32,971 bases of DNA from Thermoanaerobaculia bacterium (GTDB lineage Bacteria > Acidobacteriota > Thermoanaerobaculia > Multivoradales > JAGPDF01), in assembly GCA_017998715.1 (NCBI GenBank), contig JAGOCP010000009.1:1-32971 (forward strand). The letters are read 5' to 3'. Positions 26,337 to 32,971 of the stretch are shown piece after piece. The translations under genes were made by a program, and so were the position numbers. The notes beneath the pieces are model-generated. The model was not told the origin of the DNA. It was given only the letters and a program-made list of their open reading frames with translations, and did no database searches. Each line of letters begins with the position of its first letter. The first letter of the stretch is position 1.

Positions 26337-29300
26337 TCTTCCAGGGCGGTCGCGAGCGCGGCGAGCAACAATTCGGCGTCCGCGGCGCTGAAACACAGCG
26401 GCGGACGGATCTTCAGCACGTTGTGGTGCGGCCCGTCGGTGCCGATGAGCACGCCGCGGCGGCGCATGCGAAGGGCAACCTCCTCCGCCTCCGCTCCCGC
26501 CGGCTCGAGCGTCGCGCGGTCGCGCACCAGCTCGACGCCGAGGAAGAGACCGGCGCCGCGCACGTCACCGATGAGCTCGTGACGCTCCGCCAGCCGGCGC
26601 AGCCCGGCGAGGAGGGTCGCGCCGACCGCGGCAGCGTTCGCCTGCAACCCCTCCTCTTCGACGACCTCGAGCGTGGCGAGCGCGGCAGCGCAGGCCGCCG
26701 TCGAGCCGCCGAAGGTGGAGAAGAACTCCATGCCATTGGCGAACGCCGCCGCGATCGCCGGCGTCGTCACGACCGCCCCCATCGGATAGCCGTTGGCGAT
26801 CGGCTTGCCGAGAACGACGATGTCCGGTACCACGCCGTAGCGCTCGAACGCCCAGAAGCTCTCCCCCGTGCGCCCGAAGCCGGTCTGCACCTCGTCGGCG
26901 ATGCACAGGCCGCCAGCCTCGCGCACCGCGGCGTAGGCCGCGGCATAGAAGTCGCGCGGCGGGAGGATCTGCCCGCCGACCGAGGGCAGGGTCTCGGCGA
27001 GGAAAGCGGCGATCTCGCGGCCGCGCGCCTGCGCGCCGGCGATCGCCTCGGCGACCCGCCCGGCGTAGCGCGTACCGGCTTCGCGATCGGCGGGGTCGGC
27101 GGGGTCGGCGGCGCGGAACTCGCCGCGATAGGTGTCCGGCACCGGCACGAGGTGCACCCAGTCGGGTCTCCCCTCTCCGCCCGGCCCGTCGTGCTTGTAG
27201 GGGGAGAGATCGATCAGCGTCGTCGTGTGACCGTGATACGCCCCCGCCATGACCAGCATGTCGCGCCGCCCGGTCGCCGCGCGCGCCAGACGCAGCGCGA
27301 GCTCGTTCGCCTCGCTGCCGCTGGCGGTGAAGTAGCAGACCGAAAGTGCGGCCGGGAACTTTGCCGTCAGGCGGCGGGAGTATTCGAGGATCGTCGGGTG
27401 CAGGTAGCGCGTGTTGGTGTTGAGCAGCGCGAGCTGCGCCGTGACCGCCTGCACCACCTTCGGATGGCTGTGGCCGACATGCGGCACGTTGTTGTAGGCG
27501 TCGAGGTAGCGCTGCCCGTCGATGTCCCAGAGCTCGGCGCCGAAGCCGCGCACGATCGCCAGCGGCTCGGCGTACGACAGGCTGAGATTCGCCCCGAGGC
27601 GTTGCCGGCGCTCTGCGAGGAGCGCGCTGCGGTCGGGCCGCGCGGGCGGGAAGAGCTCCGCCGGCACCCGCGCGACGAGATTCGGATCCGGGCAGAGCGA
27701 GAGCCAGAGCGGCCGCTCCGAGGGCCGGCAGGAGCCGATGAAGTCGCCGCGGCCGTCGAGCATGTCGACGACGAGCTGCAGATGCAGGTGCGGCGGCCAG
27801 TTGCCGTTGACCGGAAAGTCGCCGAGGCTGGCGAGCCGCTCTCCCCTGCGGACGATCGCGCCCGGTTCGAGACCGGCGAGCGACTCGCGCGAGAGATGGC
27901 CGTAGAGGGTATGGAAGGTGAACGGACCGCGCTCGTCTTCGACGCGGTGCTCGAGCACGATGCACGGGCCGTAGTCGAACGGCGCGGCGTTGTCGGCGAA
28001 GCTGTGGACGATTCCCTCGAGCGGTGCTGCGACCGGCGTGCCGGCGGAGAGAAAAATATCGAGTCCGAGGTGAACCGTCCGCCACTCGTCGCGCTCGTCG
28101 CCGCGGTGGCGGTAGGCCTCGCTCGAGTAGACCGGCCGCGCCTCGTCGTAGCCACCGATGGCGGCGACCGCCCCAGCCGATCGAATGCGCGCGAAGACGC
28201 GCTCCGTCCACGCCGCGACGTCCGCGCGCTCGGCGGGCGAGCCGAGCTCCGTGCTGCCGGCGCTCCAGTCGGCGTAGACGAGCGGCACCCGCTCGAGACC
28301 GCTCGAGATGTCCGGCTCGAAGATCGGCGCGAGCTCCGCACGATGTCGCTCGAGCCAGGCGACGACGCGCGGCGCGTCAGGTTGCGCCGGGTAGCCGCAC
28401 GCCGCCCTCCAGGCGTAGAGCGTGCGGCGCGGGTGCGCCTCGGAGAGTGCCTCGAGCAGCGCCCAGGCCGGCCGCTCGCTCACCGTCAGGTAGTCGTTGT
28501 CCGGTTCGACGGTGCGCTGGTAGGCCGAGTTGGTGACACTGACACAGAGCCGCAGGCAGACGAGCGCCTGCATGAGCTCGAGCTCGGCCTCCTGCAGCGG
28601 ATGCGCGGCGTGGTAGCCGGCGAGCAGGTGGCCGATGCCGGCGACCGGATCGCCGAGGCCCATCGCGGCGTAGGCCGCGGCGGTCGCCGCTTCGCAGACC
28701 ACGTTCGAATGGCAGAGGTCGCCGAAGTCGATGACGCCGGCGACGACCGCGGCGGATCCGGGACCGGAACCGAAACCGGTCACGACGATGTTGTTGTCGT
28801 TGGCGTCGTTGTAGATCACCCCCAGGCGCAACCGGTCGAGCGCCGGCCGCACGCGCTGGTCGAAGTCGGCGAGCCAGCGTTCGACCAGCGCGCGCCGGCG
28901 GCCATCCTCGATGTAGTGCAGGTAGTCCCGGATCCAGCCCGCCTGGCGCAGATCCCACTTGAGCTCGCGGTGAGCAGCTGGCGAGTCGAATTCGGCGAGG
29001 CCGCGGTCGAGCGTGCCGAGCGTCGCGCCGAGGCTCTCGAGCAGCGCAGGCGGCGGACGGCGGACGGTGCAGACCTCCGACCAGAGCCGACCCGGCAGGA
29101 AGGTCAGCAGACGGACCCAGTGGTGCTCCCCGTCGGGCCCGGCGATCGTCAGCAGGTCGGCGCCATCGAGCGCCGGAATTACCTTCTGCAGCGCCAGTCC
29201 GGGCTCGCGCCGCGCAAGATGGGCGAGCGCCGCATGCTGCAGCTCGAGGTGCTCGCGCCTCTCGCCGGCGTGGGCGATCTTGAGGACGTAGCTTCCTGCC

Positions 29301-29437
29301 GGCGTATCGATGCGGAAGTTGAGGTCGTTCTCGCCCGCGAGAGCGGTGGTCTCGCCGGCGACGCCGAAGCGCGTGTGCGCGATCGCGACGGCGTCGGCGA
29401 TGGCCAGGCCGGGCCGCGGGGAGTGGATCCTGGGCAT
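26321..29437 (-). CDS. Three-domain fusion: APH-type kinase, M23-like domain, class III aminotransferase/phospho-lyase
   Basis: This 1038-residue protein has three parts. Residues 1-370 are an aminoglycoside phosphotransferase/choline-kinase fold with NDANDNN (210-216, D211 catalytic) and IDFGD (236-240). Residues 430-575 are an M23-type lysostaphin fold with HLGLD (456-460), YGHL (512-515) and HLHL (550-553), so the metal ligands are kept. Residues 605-1038 are a PLP class III aminotransferase with [23 protein letters not shown] and PLP lysine K878 in [12 protein letters not shown]. Kinase and phospho-lyase pairs of this kind act on hydroxylysine in animals (AGPHD1 with AGXT2L2), where the lyase removes phosphate and ammonia. 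I infer a similar two-step breakdown of an amino alcohol; the substrate is unknown. The ATG start at 29437 is plausible. Confidence 0.88.
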   Translation of the reverse strand: MPRIHSPRPGLAIADAVAIAHTRFGVAGETTALAGENDLNFRIDTPAGSYVLKIAHAGERREHLELQHAALAHLARREPGLALQKVIPALDGADLLTIAGPDGEHHWVRLLTFLPGRLWSEVCTVRRPPPALLESLGATLGTLDRGLAEFDSPAAHRELKWDLRQAGWIRDYLHYIEDGRRRALVERWLADFDQRVRPALDRLRLGVIYNDANDNNIVVTGFGSGPGSAAVVAGVIDFGDLCHSNVVCEAATAAAYAAMGLGDPVAGIGHLLAGYHAAHPLQEAELELMQALVCLRLCVSVTNSAYQRTVEPDNDYLTVSERPAWALLEALSEAHPRRTLYAWRAACGYPAQPDAPRVVAWLERHRAELAPIFEPDISSGLERVPLVYADWSAGSTELGSPAERADVAAWTERVFARIRSAGAVAAIGGYDEARPVYSSEAYRHRGDERDEWRTVHLGLDIFLSAGTPVAAPLEGIVHSFADNAAPFDYGPCIVLEHRVEDERGPFTFHTLYGHLSRESLAGLEPGAIVRRGERLASLGDFPVNGNWPPHLHLQLVVDMLDGRGDFIGSCRPSERPLWLSLCPDPNLVARVPAELFPPARPDRSALLAERRQRLGANLSLSYAEPLAIVRGFGAELWDIDGQRYLDAYNNVPHVGHSHPKVVQAVTAQLALLNTNTRYLHPTILEYSRRLTAKFPAALSVCYFTASGSEANELALRLARAATGRRDMLVMAGAYHGHTTTLIDLSPYKHDGPGGEGRPDWVHLVPVPDTYRGEFRAADPADPADREAGTRYAGRVAEAIAGAQARGREIAAFLAETLPSVGGQILPPRDFYAAAYAAVREAGGLCIADEVQTGFGRTGESFWAFERYGVVPDIVVLGKPIANGYPMGAVVTTPAIAAAFANGMEFFSTFGGSTAACAAALATLEVVEEEGLQANAAAVGATLLAGLRRLAERHELIGDVRGAGLFLGVELVRDRATLEPAGAEAEEVALRMRRRGVLIGTDGPHHNVLKIRPPLCFSAADAELLLAALATALEEVAAG

Positions 29438-29498
29438 CGCCCCGATCTTAGCGTCCCCCGGCCCGGACCGACTTCGCCGGCGCCACGCCGCTCGCGCC

Positions 29499-29966
29499 TC
29501 AGTCGGGCTGAAAGTCGATACGGATGCGGAGCTTCTTCGCCCGGTCGATGCCGTACTTGAGGGTCGACAGCGTCACCGTCTGCTCGTCGTGGCGCTTTTC
29601 GCTGTCGAGCCCCTCCTGGCCGCGGTAGCCGTCGATCGCGACACCGGCCGAGTCCAGCCACTCGAGGTCGAACTTCGCCTCCCAGTCGTTGGTCGAGTCG
29701 TTGGTGAACTCGAGCTGGATCTGCACATCGGCGAGATACTGGCTGTTGCCGGGGCGCATGAACGACGACTTGGTGATCCCGCCCTCGCGCACCAGGCGGA
29801 TCCGGTGCAGCGTCACCGGCCCGTCGGTCGAGGCCAACTCGACCCACTCGCCGAGCTTCAGCGTCACCGTCTTTTCGGCGGTGCCGGCAAAGGTGGCATT
29901 GGGCAGGAACAGGGACAGTGCTGCGGCGAGACCGACAGCGAAACGGCAGGAACGAATCATGCGCAT
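29499..29966 (-). CDS. Secreted hypothetical protein
   Basis: From the ATG at 29966 the product has 155 residues. It begins with a signal peptide (MRMIRSCRFAVGLAAALSLF, probable cut after NATFA). The mature part looks like one beta-sandwich: VTLKLGEWVELAS, LHRIRLVREGG, YLADVQIQLEFTNDSTNDWEAKFDLEWLDSAG and AKKLRIRIDFQPD. The NDSTNDW strand pair recalls proteins with a transthyretin or immunoglobulin fold. CCGGGAG lies about 6 bp before the chosen ATG, which decides it over ATGs at 29972 and 29960. A candidate -10 TAGAAT (29992-29997) is upstream. No family is recognised. It diverges from the propeller genes. Confidence 0.75.
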   Translation of the reverse strand: MRMIRSCRFAVGLAAALSLFLPNATFAGTAEKTVTLKLGEWVELASTDGPVTLHRIRLVREGGITKSSFMRPGNSQYLADVQIQLEFTNDSTNDWEAKFDLEWLDSAGVAIDGYRGQEGLDSEKRHDEQTVTLSTLKYGIDRAKKLRIRIDFQPD

Positions 29967-29991
29967 GGGCATCTCCCGGGAAAGAGCGTGC

Positions 29992-29997
29992 ATTCTA
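29992..29997 (-). promoter_or_regulatory. Candidate -10 box (TAGAAT) of the secreted protein gene
   Basis: The minus strand reads TAGAAT 26 bp before the ATG at 29966, a suitable place for a -10 box. The sequence 17 bp further up (AAGATG) is a poor -35. The same hexamer is found before two other genes in this window. Confidence 0.35.
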
Positions 29998-30016
29998 TCG
30001 AGCGGGTCGCCCCCCA

Positions 30017-30083
30017 TCTTTCCGCCGACCATGGCCGGATCCTGCGCCCGAATCCGAATGGAGGGGCAAGGAGATCTACCGCC
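30017..30083 (+). repeat. Leader repeat, copy 1 (before the first propeller gene)
   Basis: This stretch starts TCTTTCCGCCG and runs to the start codon of the first propeller gene, including the ribosome binding site GGGGCAAGGAG. It is nearly identical to 31486-31552, with only a few substitutions. It shows that the duplication unit covered both gene and leader. Confidence 0.85.
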
Positions 30084-31472
30084 ATGCTTTCTCACCCCAA
30101 GCTGTCCGCCCTCCGCCTCGTGGGTCTTGCCGTCCTTCTGGGAATCGGCGGCCTCGCCGGCGCCTCCTTCGCCCTCCCTGCGGACGGCGACCTGGATCTC
30201 CGCTACGGGGTGGGCGGCGTCGCCCGGTCACCCGAGCTGGATCGCAGCGTCTACGCCATTCCGAGCTCCCTGGCCTGCGGCGCCTCTGGCGAGTGCTCAC
30301 TCGCTGCGAGTCGCTACGCCCCCGACCGGGACTTCCTGGGAATGAAGTTCAATACGAATGGCATCCACACGGAAAACTTCGGCACCCACTTCGATCTCGG
30401 GGGGAACCTCGACGACCGTACCTACGCGACCGCCGTGCAGCGCGACGGCAAGGTTATCCAGGTGGGCCACGCGCAGGACTCGGAAACCTCCGGCAACGCC
30501 TTTCAGGCGGCGATCGTGCGCTACTCCACGGCCCTCGTGCCCGACCCCTCCTTCTCGGCCAACGGCAAGGACAACACCAACTTCGTCGGGGACGCCCGGA
30601 GCTACGCCGTCGCCATCGCTCCCGACGACAAGATCGTCGTCACCGGCTGCTACCAGACGGGGGGCTCCGCCGGCTCCGACATCTTCGTTCTGCGCTACAC
30701 CTCGGCCGGCGTTCTCGACAACACCTTCGACGGCGATGGCATCCGGATCTTCGGCTTCGACCTCGGCGGCGCAAACTTCGACTGCGCCTACGCCGTCCTG
30801 GTGCAGCCCGACGGCAAGATCGTCGTCGCTGGAACCGTCCAGTATGCCGATAACGACGACGACTTCGCGATCGTCCGCCTGCTGCCGGACGGCGCGTTCG
30901 ATCCCTCCTTTTCCGACTTCCTGAGCGGGGCCGGCCGATCCCGTGTCGCCTTCGACCTCGGCGGTCCTTACGAAGCCGCCAGATCTGTGGCGCTCGACGA
31001 CCGTGGCCGGATCGTCGTGGGCGGACAGGCTGAAGACTCTGTCATCAACATTCGCACGGCGATCGCCCGTCTGTTGCCGGATGGCACACTCGACACGGCG
31101 CCGGGGTCGTTCGGAACCGGCGGCAAATATGCGCCAGACGACTCCCGCCTCGGGGTCATGGGCATCGCCGTCGCAGGGCCCCCTTCGAACCACATCTACT
31201 ATCTGACTTTCTCTGACTGGATCGGAGCGCTCACCGGCGCCGGCGTCCTCGACACCGGATTCCAAGGCGACGGCTTCGTCCGCCTTGACGATCCGCTGCC
31301 AGGCACCTCCCAAAGCGCCGACGGCCTGGCCTTCGCCGGCGGCATGCTTCAAGTTGGAGGCCACTCCTACGTCGGCGATGACGACTACAACATCGTGGCC
31401 CGGTACTGGATGCACCAGATCTTCGGCGACGGCTTCGAAGCGGGCAATACCGGAGCCTGGCTGGGCTGGTAG
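30084..31472 (+). CDS. Secreted delta-60 repeat (DUF5122) beta-propeller protein, copy 1
   Basis: The 462-residue protein has a signal peptide (LSALRLVGLAVLLGIGGLAG, cut near ASFA). About six repeats of the delta-60 type follow: YATAVQRDGKVIQVG, YAVAIAPDDKIVVTG, YAVLVQPDGKIVVAG, RSVALDDRGRIVVGG, MGIAVAGPPSNHIYYLT and DGLAFAGGMLQVGG, which suggests a six-bladed propeller. It ends IFGDGFEAGNTGAWLGW, a tail seen on many secreted proteins of such bacteria and a possible sorting signal. The ATG at 30084 has AAGGAG at suitable spacing. A close paralogue follows after 80 bp. The function is unknown; such proteins are often extracellular. Confidence 0.88.
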   Translation: MLSHPKLSALRLVGLAVLLGIGGLAGASFALPADGDLDLRYGVGGVARSPELDRSVYAIPSSLACGASGECSLAASRYAPDRDFLGMKFNTNGIHTENFGTHFDLGGNLDDRTYATAVQRDGKVIQVGHAQDSETSGNAFQAAIVRYSTALVPDPSFSANGKDNTNFVGDARSYAVAIAPDDKIVVTGCYQTGGSAGSDIFVLRYTSAGVLDNTFDGDGIRIFGFDLGGANFDCAYAVLVQPDGKIVVAGTVQYADNDDDFAIVRLLPDGAFDPSFSDFLSGAGRSRVAFDLGGPYEAARSVALDDRGRIVVGGQAEDSVINIRTAIARLLPDGTLDTAPGSFGTGGKYAPDDSRLGVMGIAVAGPPSNHIYYLTFSDWIGALTGAGVLDTGFQGDGFVRLDDPLPGTSQSADGLAFAGGMLQVGGHSYVGDDDYNIVARYWMHQIFGDGFEAGNTGAWLGW

Positions 31473-31485
31473 GTTCGTCCCGCGG

Positions 31486-31552
31486 TCTTTCCGCCGGCCA
31501 TGGCCGGATCCTGCGCCCGATTCCGAATGGAGGGGCAAGGAGATCCACCGCC
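31486..31552 (+). repeat. Leader repeat, copy 2 (before the second propeller gene)
   Basis: It begins TCTTTCCGCCGGCCATGGCC and ends at the ATG of the second propeller gene, with the same ribosome binding site. It occupies nearly all of the 80-bp space between the two paralogues, leaving no room for a clear separate promoter or terminator. Confidence 0.85.
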
Positions 31553-32944
31553 ATGTCTTCTCGCCCCTCGCTGTCCGCCCTCCGTCTCGTGGGTCTTGCC
31601 GTCCTTCTGGGAATCGGCGGCCTCGCCGGCGCCGCCTTCGCGCTTCCTGTCGACGGCGACCTGGATCTCCGCTACGGCGTGGGCGGCGTCGCCCGGTCAC
31701 CCGAGCGCAATCGCGCCTTCTACGACCCTCCGGTAGCCCTGGCTTGCGGACCGACCGGCCTCTGCGCGCTCGCTGCGGGCCGCCGCGTCCCCGACGAGGA
31801 CTTCTCCGGTTCGAGGTACGGCTCGGACGGCTCCTTCGAGGGGGATTTCGGCACCCATTTCGATCTCGGCGACAGCCTCGATGACCATCCCTACGCGACC
31901 GCCGTGCAGCGCGACGGCAAGGTCATCCAGGTGGGCTTCGCGACGGACTCGGCAACCGTCGGCGACCGCCTCCAGGCCGCGGTCGTGCGCTACAGCTCGA
32001 TCTTCGTGCCCGACGCTTCCTTCTCCGCGAACGGCAAGGACAACTACAACTACTCCGGGGACATTTCGAGCCGGGCCGTCGCCATCGCTCCCGACGACAA
32101 GATCGTCGTCACCGGCTGCCTCCAGACGGGGGGCTCCCTCGGCTTCGAAATCTTCGTCCTGCGCTACACGGCGGCAGGCATTCTCGACACCACCTTCGCC
32201 GGCGACGGCATCCGGATCTTCGGATTCAACCTCGGCGGCGACAACTTCGACTGTGCCTACTCCGTCCTGGTGCAGCCCGACGGCAAGATCGTCGTCGCGG
32301 GCAGCACCCGATATGCCGCCGGCGACATCGATTTCGCGATTGCACGCCTGCTGCCGGACAGCACGCTCGATCCCTCCTTTTCCGATCTGGTGAGCGGAGA
32401 CGGCCTATCCCGCGTCGCCTTCGACCAGGGCGGCGAATTCGAAGGCGGCTACTCGGTGGCGCTCGACGCCCGCGGGCGCATCGTCGTCGGGGGAGATGCC
32501 GAGGACTCCGACGAAAACTACCTCACCGCCATCGCCCGACTGTTGTCGAACGGCAGACTCGATTCCGCGCCGGGGTCGTTCGCATCCAGCGGCCGATACG
32601 CGCCGGACGACTCCCGCAGCGGAGTGAGCGGCATCGCCGTGGCAGGTCCGCCTTCGAACCGCATCTATTATCTGACCCATCTGGACTGGATCGGGGCGCT
32701 CACCGGCGCCGGCGTCCTCGACACCGGATTCAACGGCGACGGCTTCGTCCAGTTCGAAGATCCGCTGCCCGGCATCGACTTTCGAAGCGCCGAGGCCCTG
32801 GCTTTCTCGGGCGGCATGCTCCACGTCGGAGGATCCTCCGCTGCCGGCGCAGACGACTACGACATCGTGGCCCGATACTGGATGCACCAGATCTTCGGCG
32901 ACGGCTTCGAAGCGGGAAACACCGGGGCCTGGCTGGGCTGGTAG
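31553..32944 (+). CDS. Secreted delta-60 repeat (DUF5122) beta-propeller protein, copy 2
   Basis: The 463-residue paralogue of the preceding gene has the same signal peptide core (LSALRLVGLAVLLGIGGLAG), the same six repeat positions (YATAVQRDGKVIQVG, VAIAPDDKIVVTG, YSVLVQPDGKIVVAG, YSVALDARGRIVVGG, SGIAVAGPPSNRIYYLT, EALAFSGGMLHVGG) and the identical 17-residue tail IFGDGFEAGNTGAWLGW. Ends and repeat cores are conserved; differences gather near the mature N-terminus (about residues 45-90) and in loops. The ATG at 31553 follows GGCAAGGAG. The two genes arose by tandem duplication including the leader. A shared surface or secreted role is likely; the ligand is unknown. Confidence 0.88.
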   Translation: MSSRPSLSALRLVGLAVLLGIGGLAGAAFALPVDGDLDLRYGVGGVARSPERNRAFYDPPVALACGPTGLCALAAGRRVPDEDFSGSRYGSDGSFEGDFGTHFDLGDSLDDHPYATAVQRDGKVIQVGFATDSATVGDRLQAAVVRYSSIFVPDASFSANGKDNYNYSGDISSRAVAIAPDDKIVVTGCLQTGGSLGFEIFVLRYTAAGILDTTFAGDGIRIFGFNLGGDNFDCAYSVLVQPDGKIVVAGSTRYAAGDIDFAIARLLPDSTLDPSFSDLVSGDGLSRVAFDQGGEFEGGYSVALDARGRIVVGGDAEDSDENYLTAIARLLSNGRLDSAPGSFASSGRYAPDDSRSGVSGIAVAGPPSNRIYYLTHLDWIGALTGAGVLDTGFNGDGFVQFEDPLPGIDFRSAEALAFSGGMLHVGGSSAAGADDYDIVARYWMHQIFGDGFEAGNTGAWLGW

Positions 32945-32956
32945 GGCCGGCCCCCG

Positions 32957-32971
32957 TCTTTCCGCCGAGCA
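32957..32971 (+). repeat. Leader repeat, copy 3, cut by the window edge
   Basis: The last 15 bases, TCTTTCCGCCGAGCA, repeat the beginning of the leader found before both propeller genes, and lie at the same distance after the stop codon. A third paralogue probably follows outside the window. Confidence 0.6.

Noticed and set aside
26423-29560. A long plus-strand open frame (1045 codons) opposite the kinase/aminotransferase fusion
   Set aside because: Antisense shadow; no domain is visible and the minus-strand product has three well-formed domains.
30031-30345. Short frame beginning MAGSCARIRMEGQG in the propeller leader, repeated before the second copy
   Set aside because: It exists in both copies only because the leader is duplicated; it runs out of frame over the true gene and its composition is Ser/Pro/Ala-rich shadow-like. 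A leader peptide role cannot be excluded but has no support.

Overview
This is a G+C-rich (about two-thirds by eye), gene-dense stretch of a diderm bacterial chromosome. Three things point, as inference, to the Acidobacteriota, perhaps a Thermoanaerobaculia-like lineage: ECF sigma factors paired with Ser/Thr kinases carrying TPR regions, twin DUF4097 proteins behind a sigma/anti-sigma pair, and secreted proteins ending in a DGFE...W tail. An OprP-like porin with a terminal Phe shows an outer membrane. I saw no rRNA, tRNA, CRISPR, phage or IS gene.

Layout. 1-90: start of a Phd-type antitoxin gene and a direct-repeat operator. 168-353: a tiny membrane protein. 457-2727: a fused E1 alpha/beta 2-oxoacid dehydrogenase. 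2797-5052: a soluble Ser/Thr kinase. 5105-5282: a 178-bp near-palindrome, with an MFS transporter on its other side (5299-6570). 6632-8284: an FGE-like lipoprotein, a DUF1272 zinc-ribbon-like protein and a secreted protein. 8303-11942: a membrane Ser/Thr kinase with TPRs and its ECF sigma factor.

12031-22009 is a 10-kb run of eleven genes, all on the minus strand and tightly packed. It reads, in transcription order, fur, feoA, feoB, a Cys-rich/ApbE fusion, a porin, an FMN-binding protein, a four-helix His-rich membrane protein, an ECF sigma factor, a zinc-finger anti-sigma factor and two DUF4097 proteins. A strong promoter with a palindromic operator sits before fur and an intrinsic terminator follows the last gene. 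Most junctions are start/stop overlaps. I infer that the first seven genes form an iron-acquisition system: ferric iron enters through the porin, is reduced in the periplasm by an ApbE-flavinylated protein fed by the membrane cytochrome-like protein, and the ferrous product is imported by FeoB under Fur control. This is the most interesting system in the window. It rests on gene order and family knowledge and has not been shown.

22109-32971: a PGPGW-like membrane protein, citrate synthase (with a 12-bp perfect palindrome over its presumed -10), catalase-peroxidase KatG, a 1038-residue kinase/M23/class-III aminotransferase fusion, a secreted hypothetical protein, and two tandem delta-60 repeat beta-propeller proteins with the same leader DNA. 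That leader begins a third time at the right edge, so the array probably continues outside the window.
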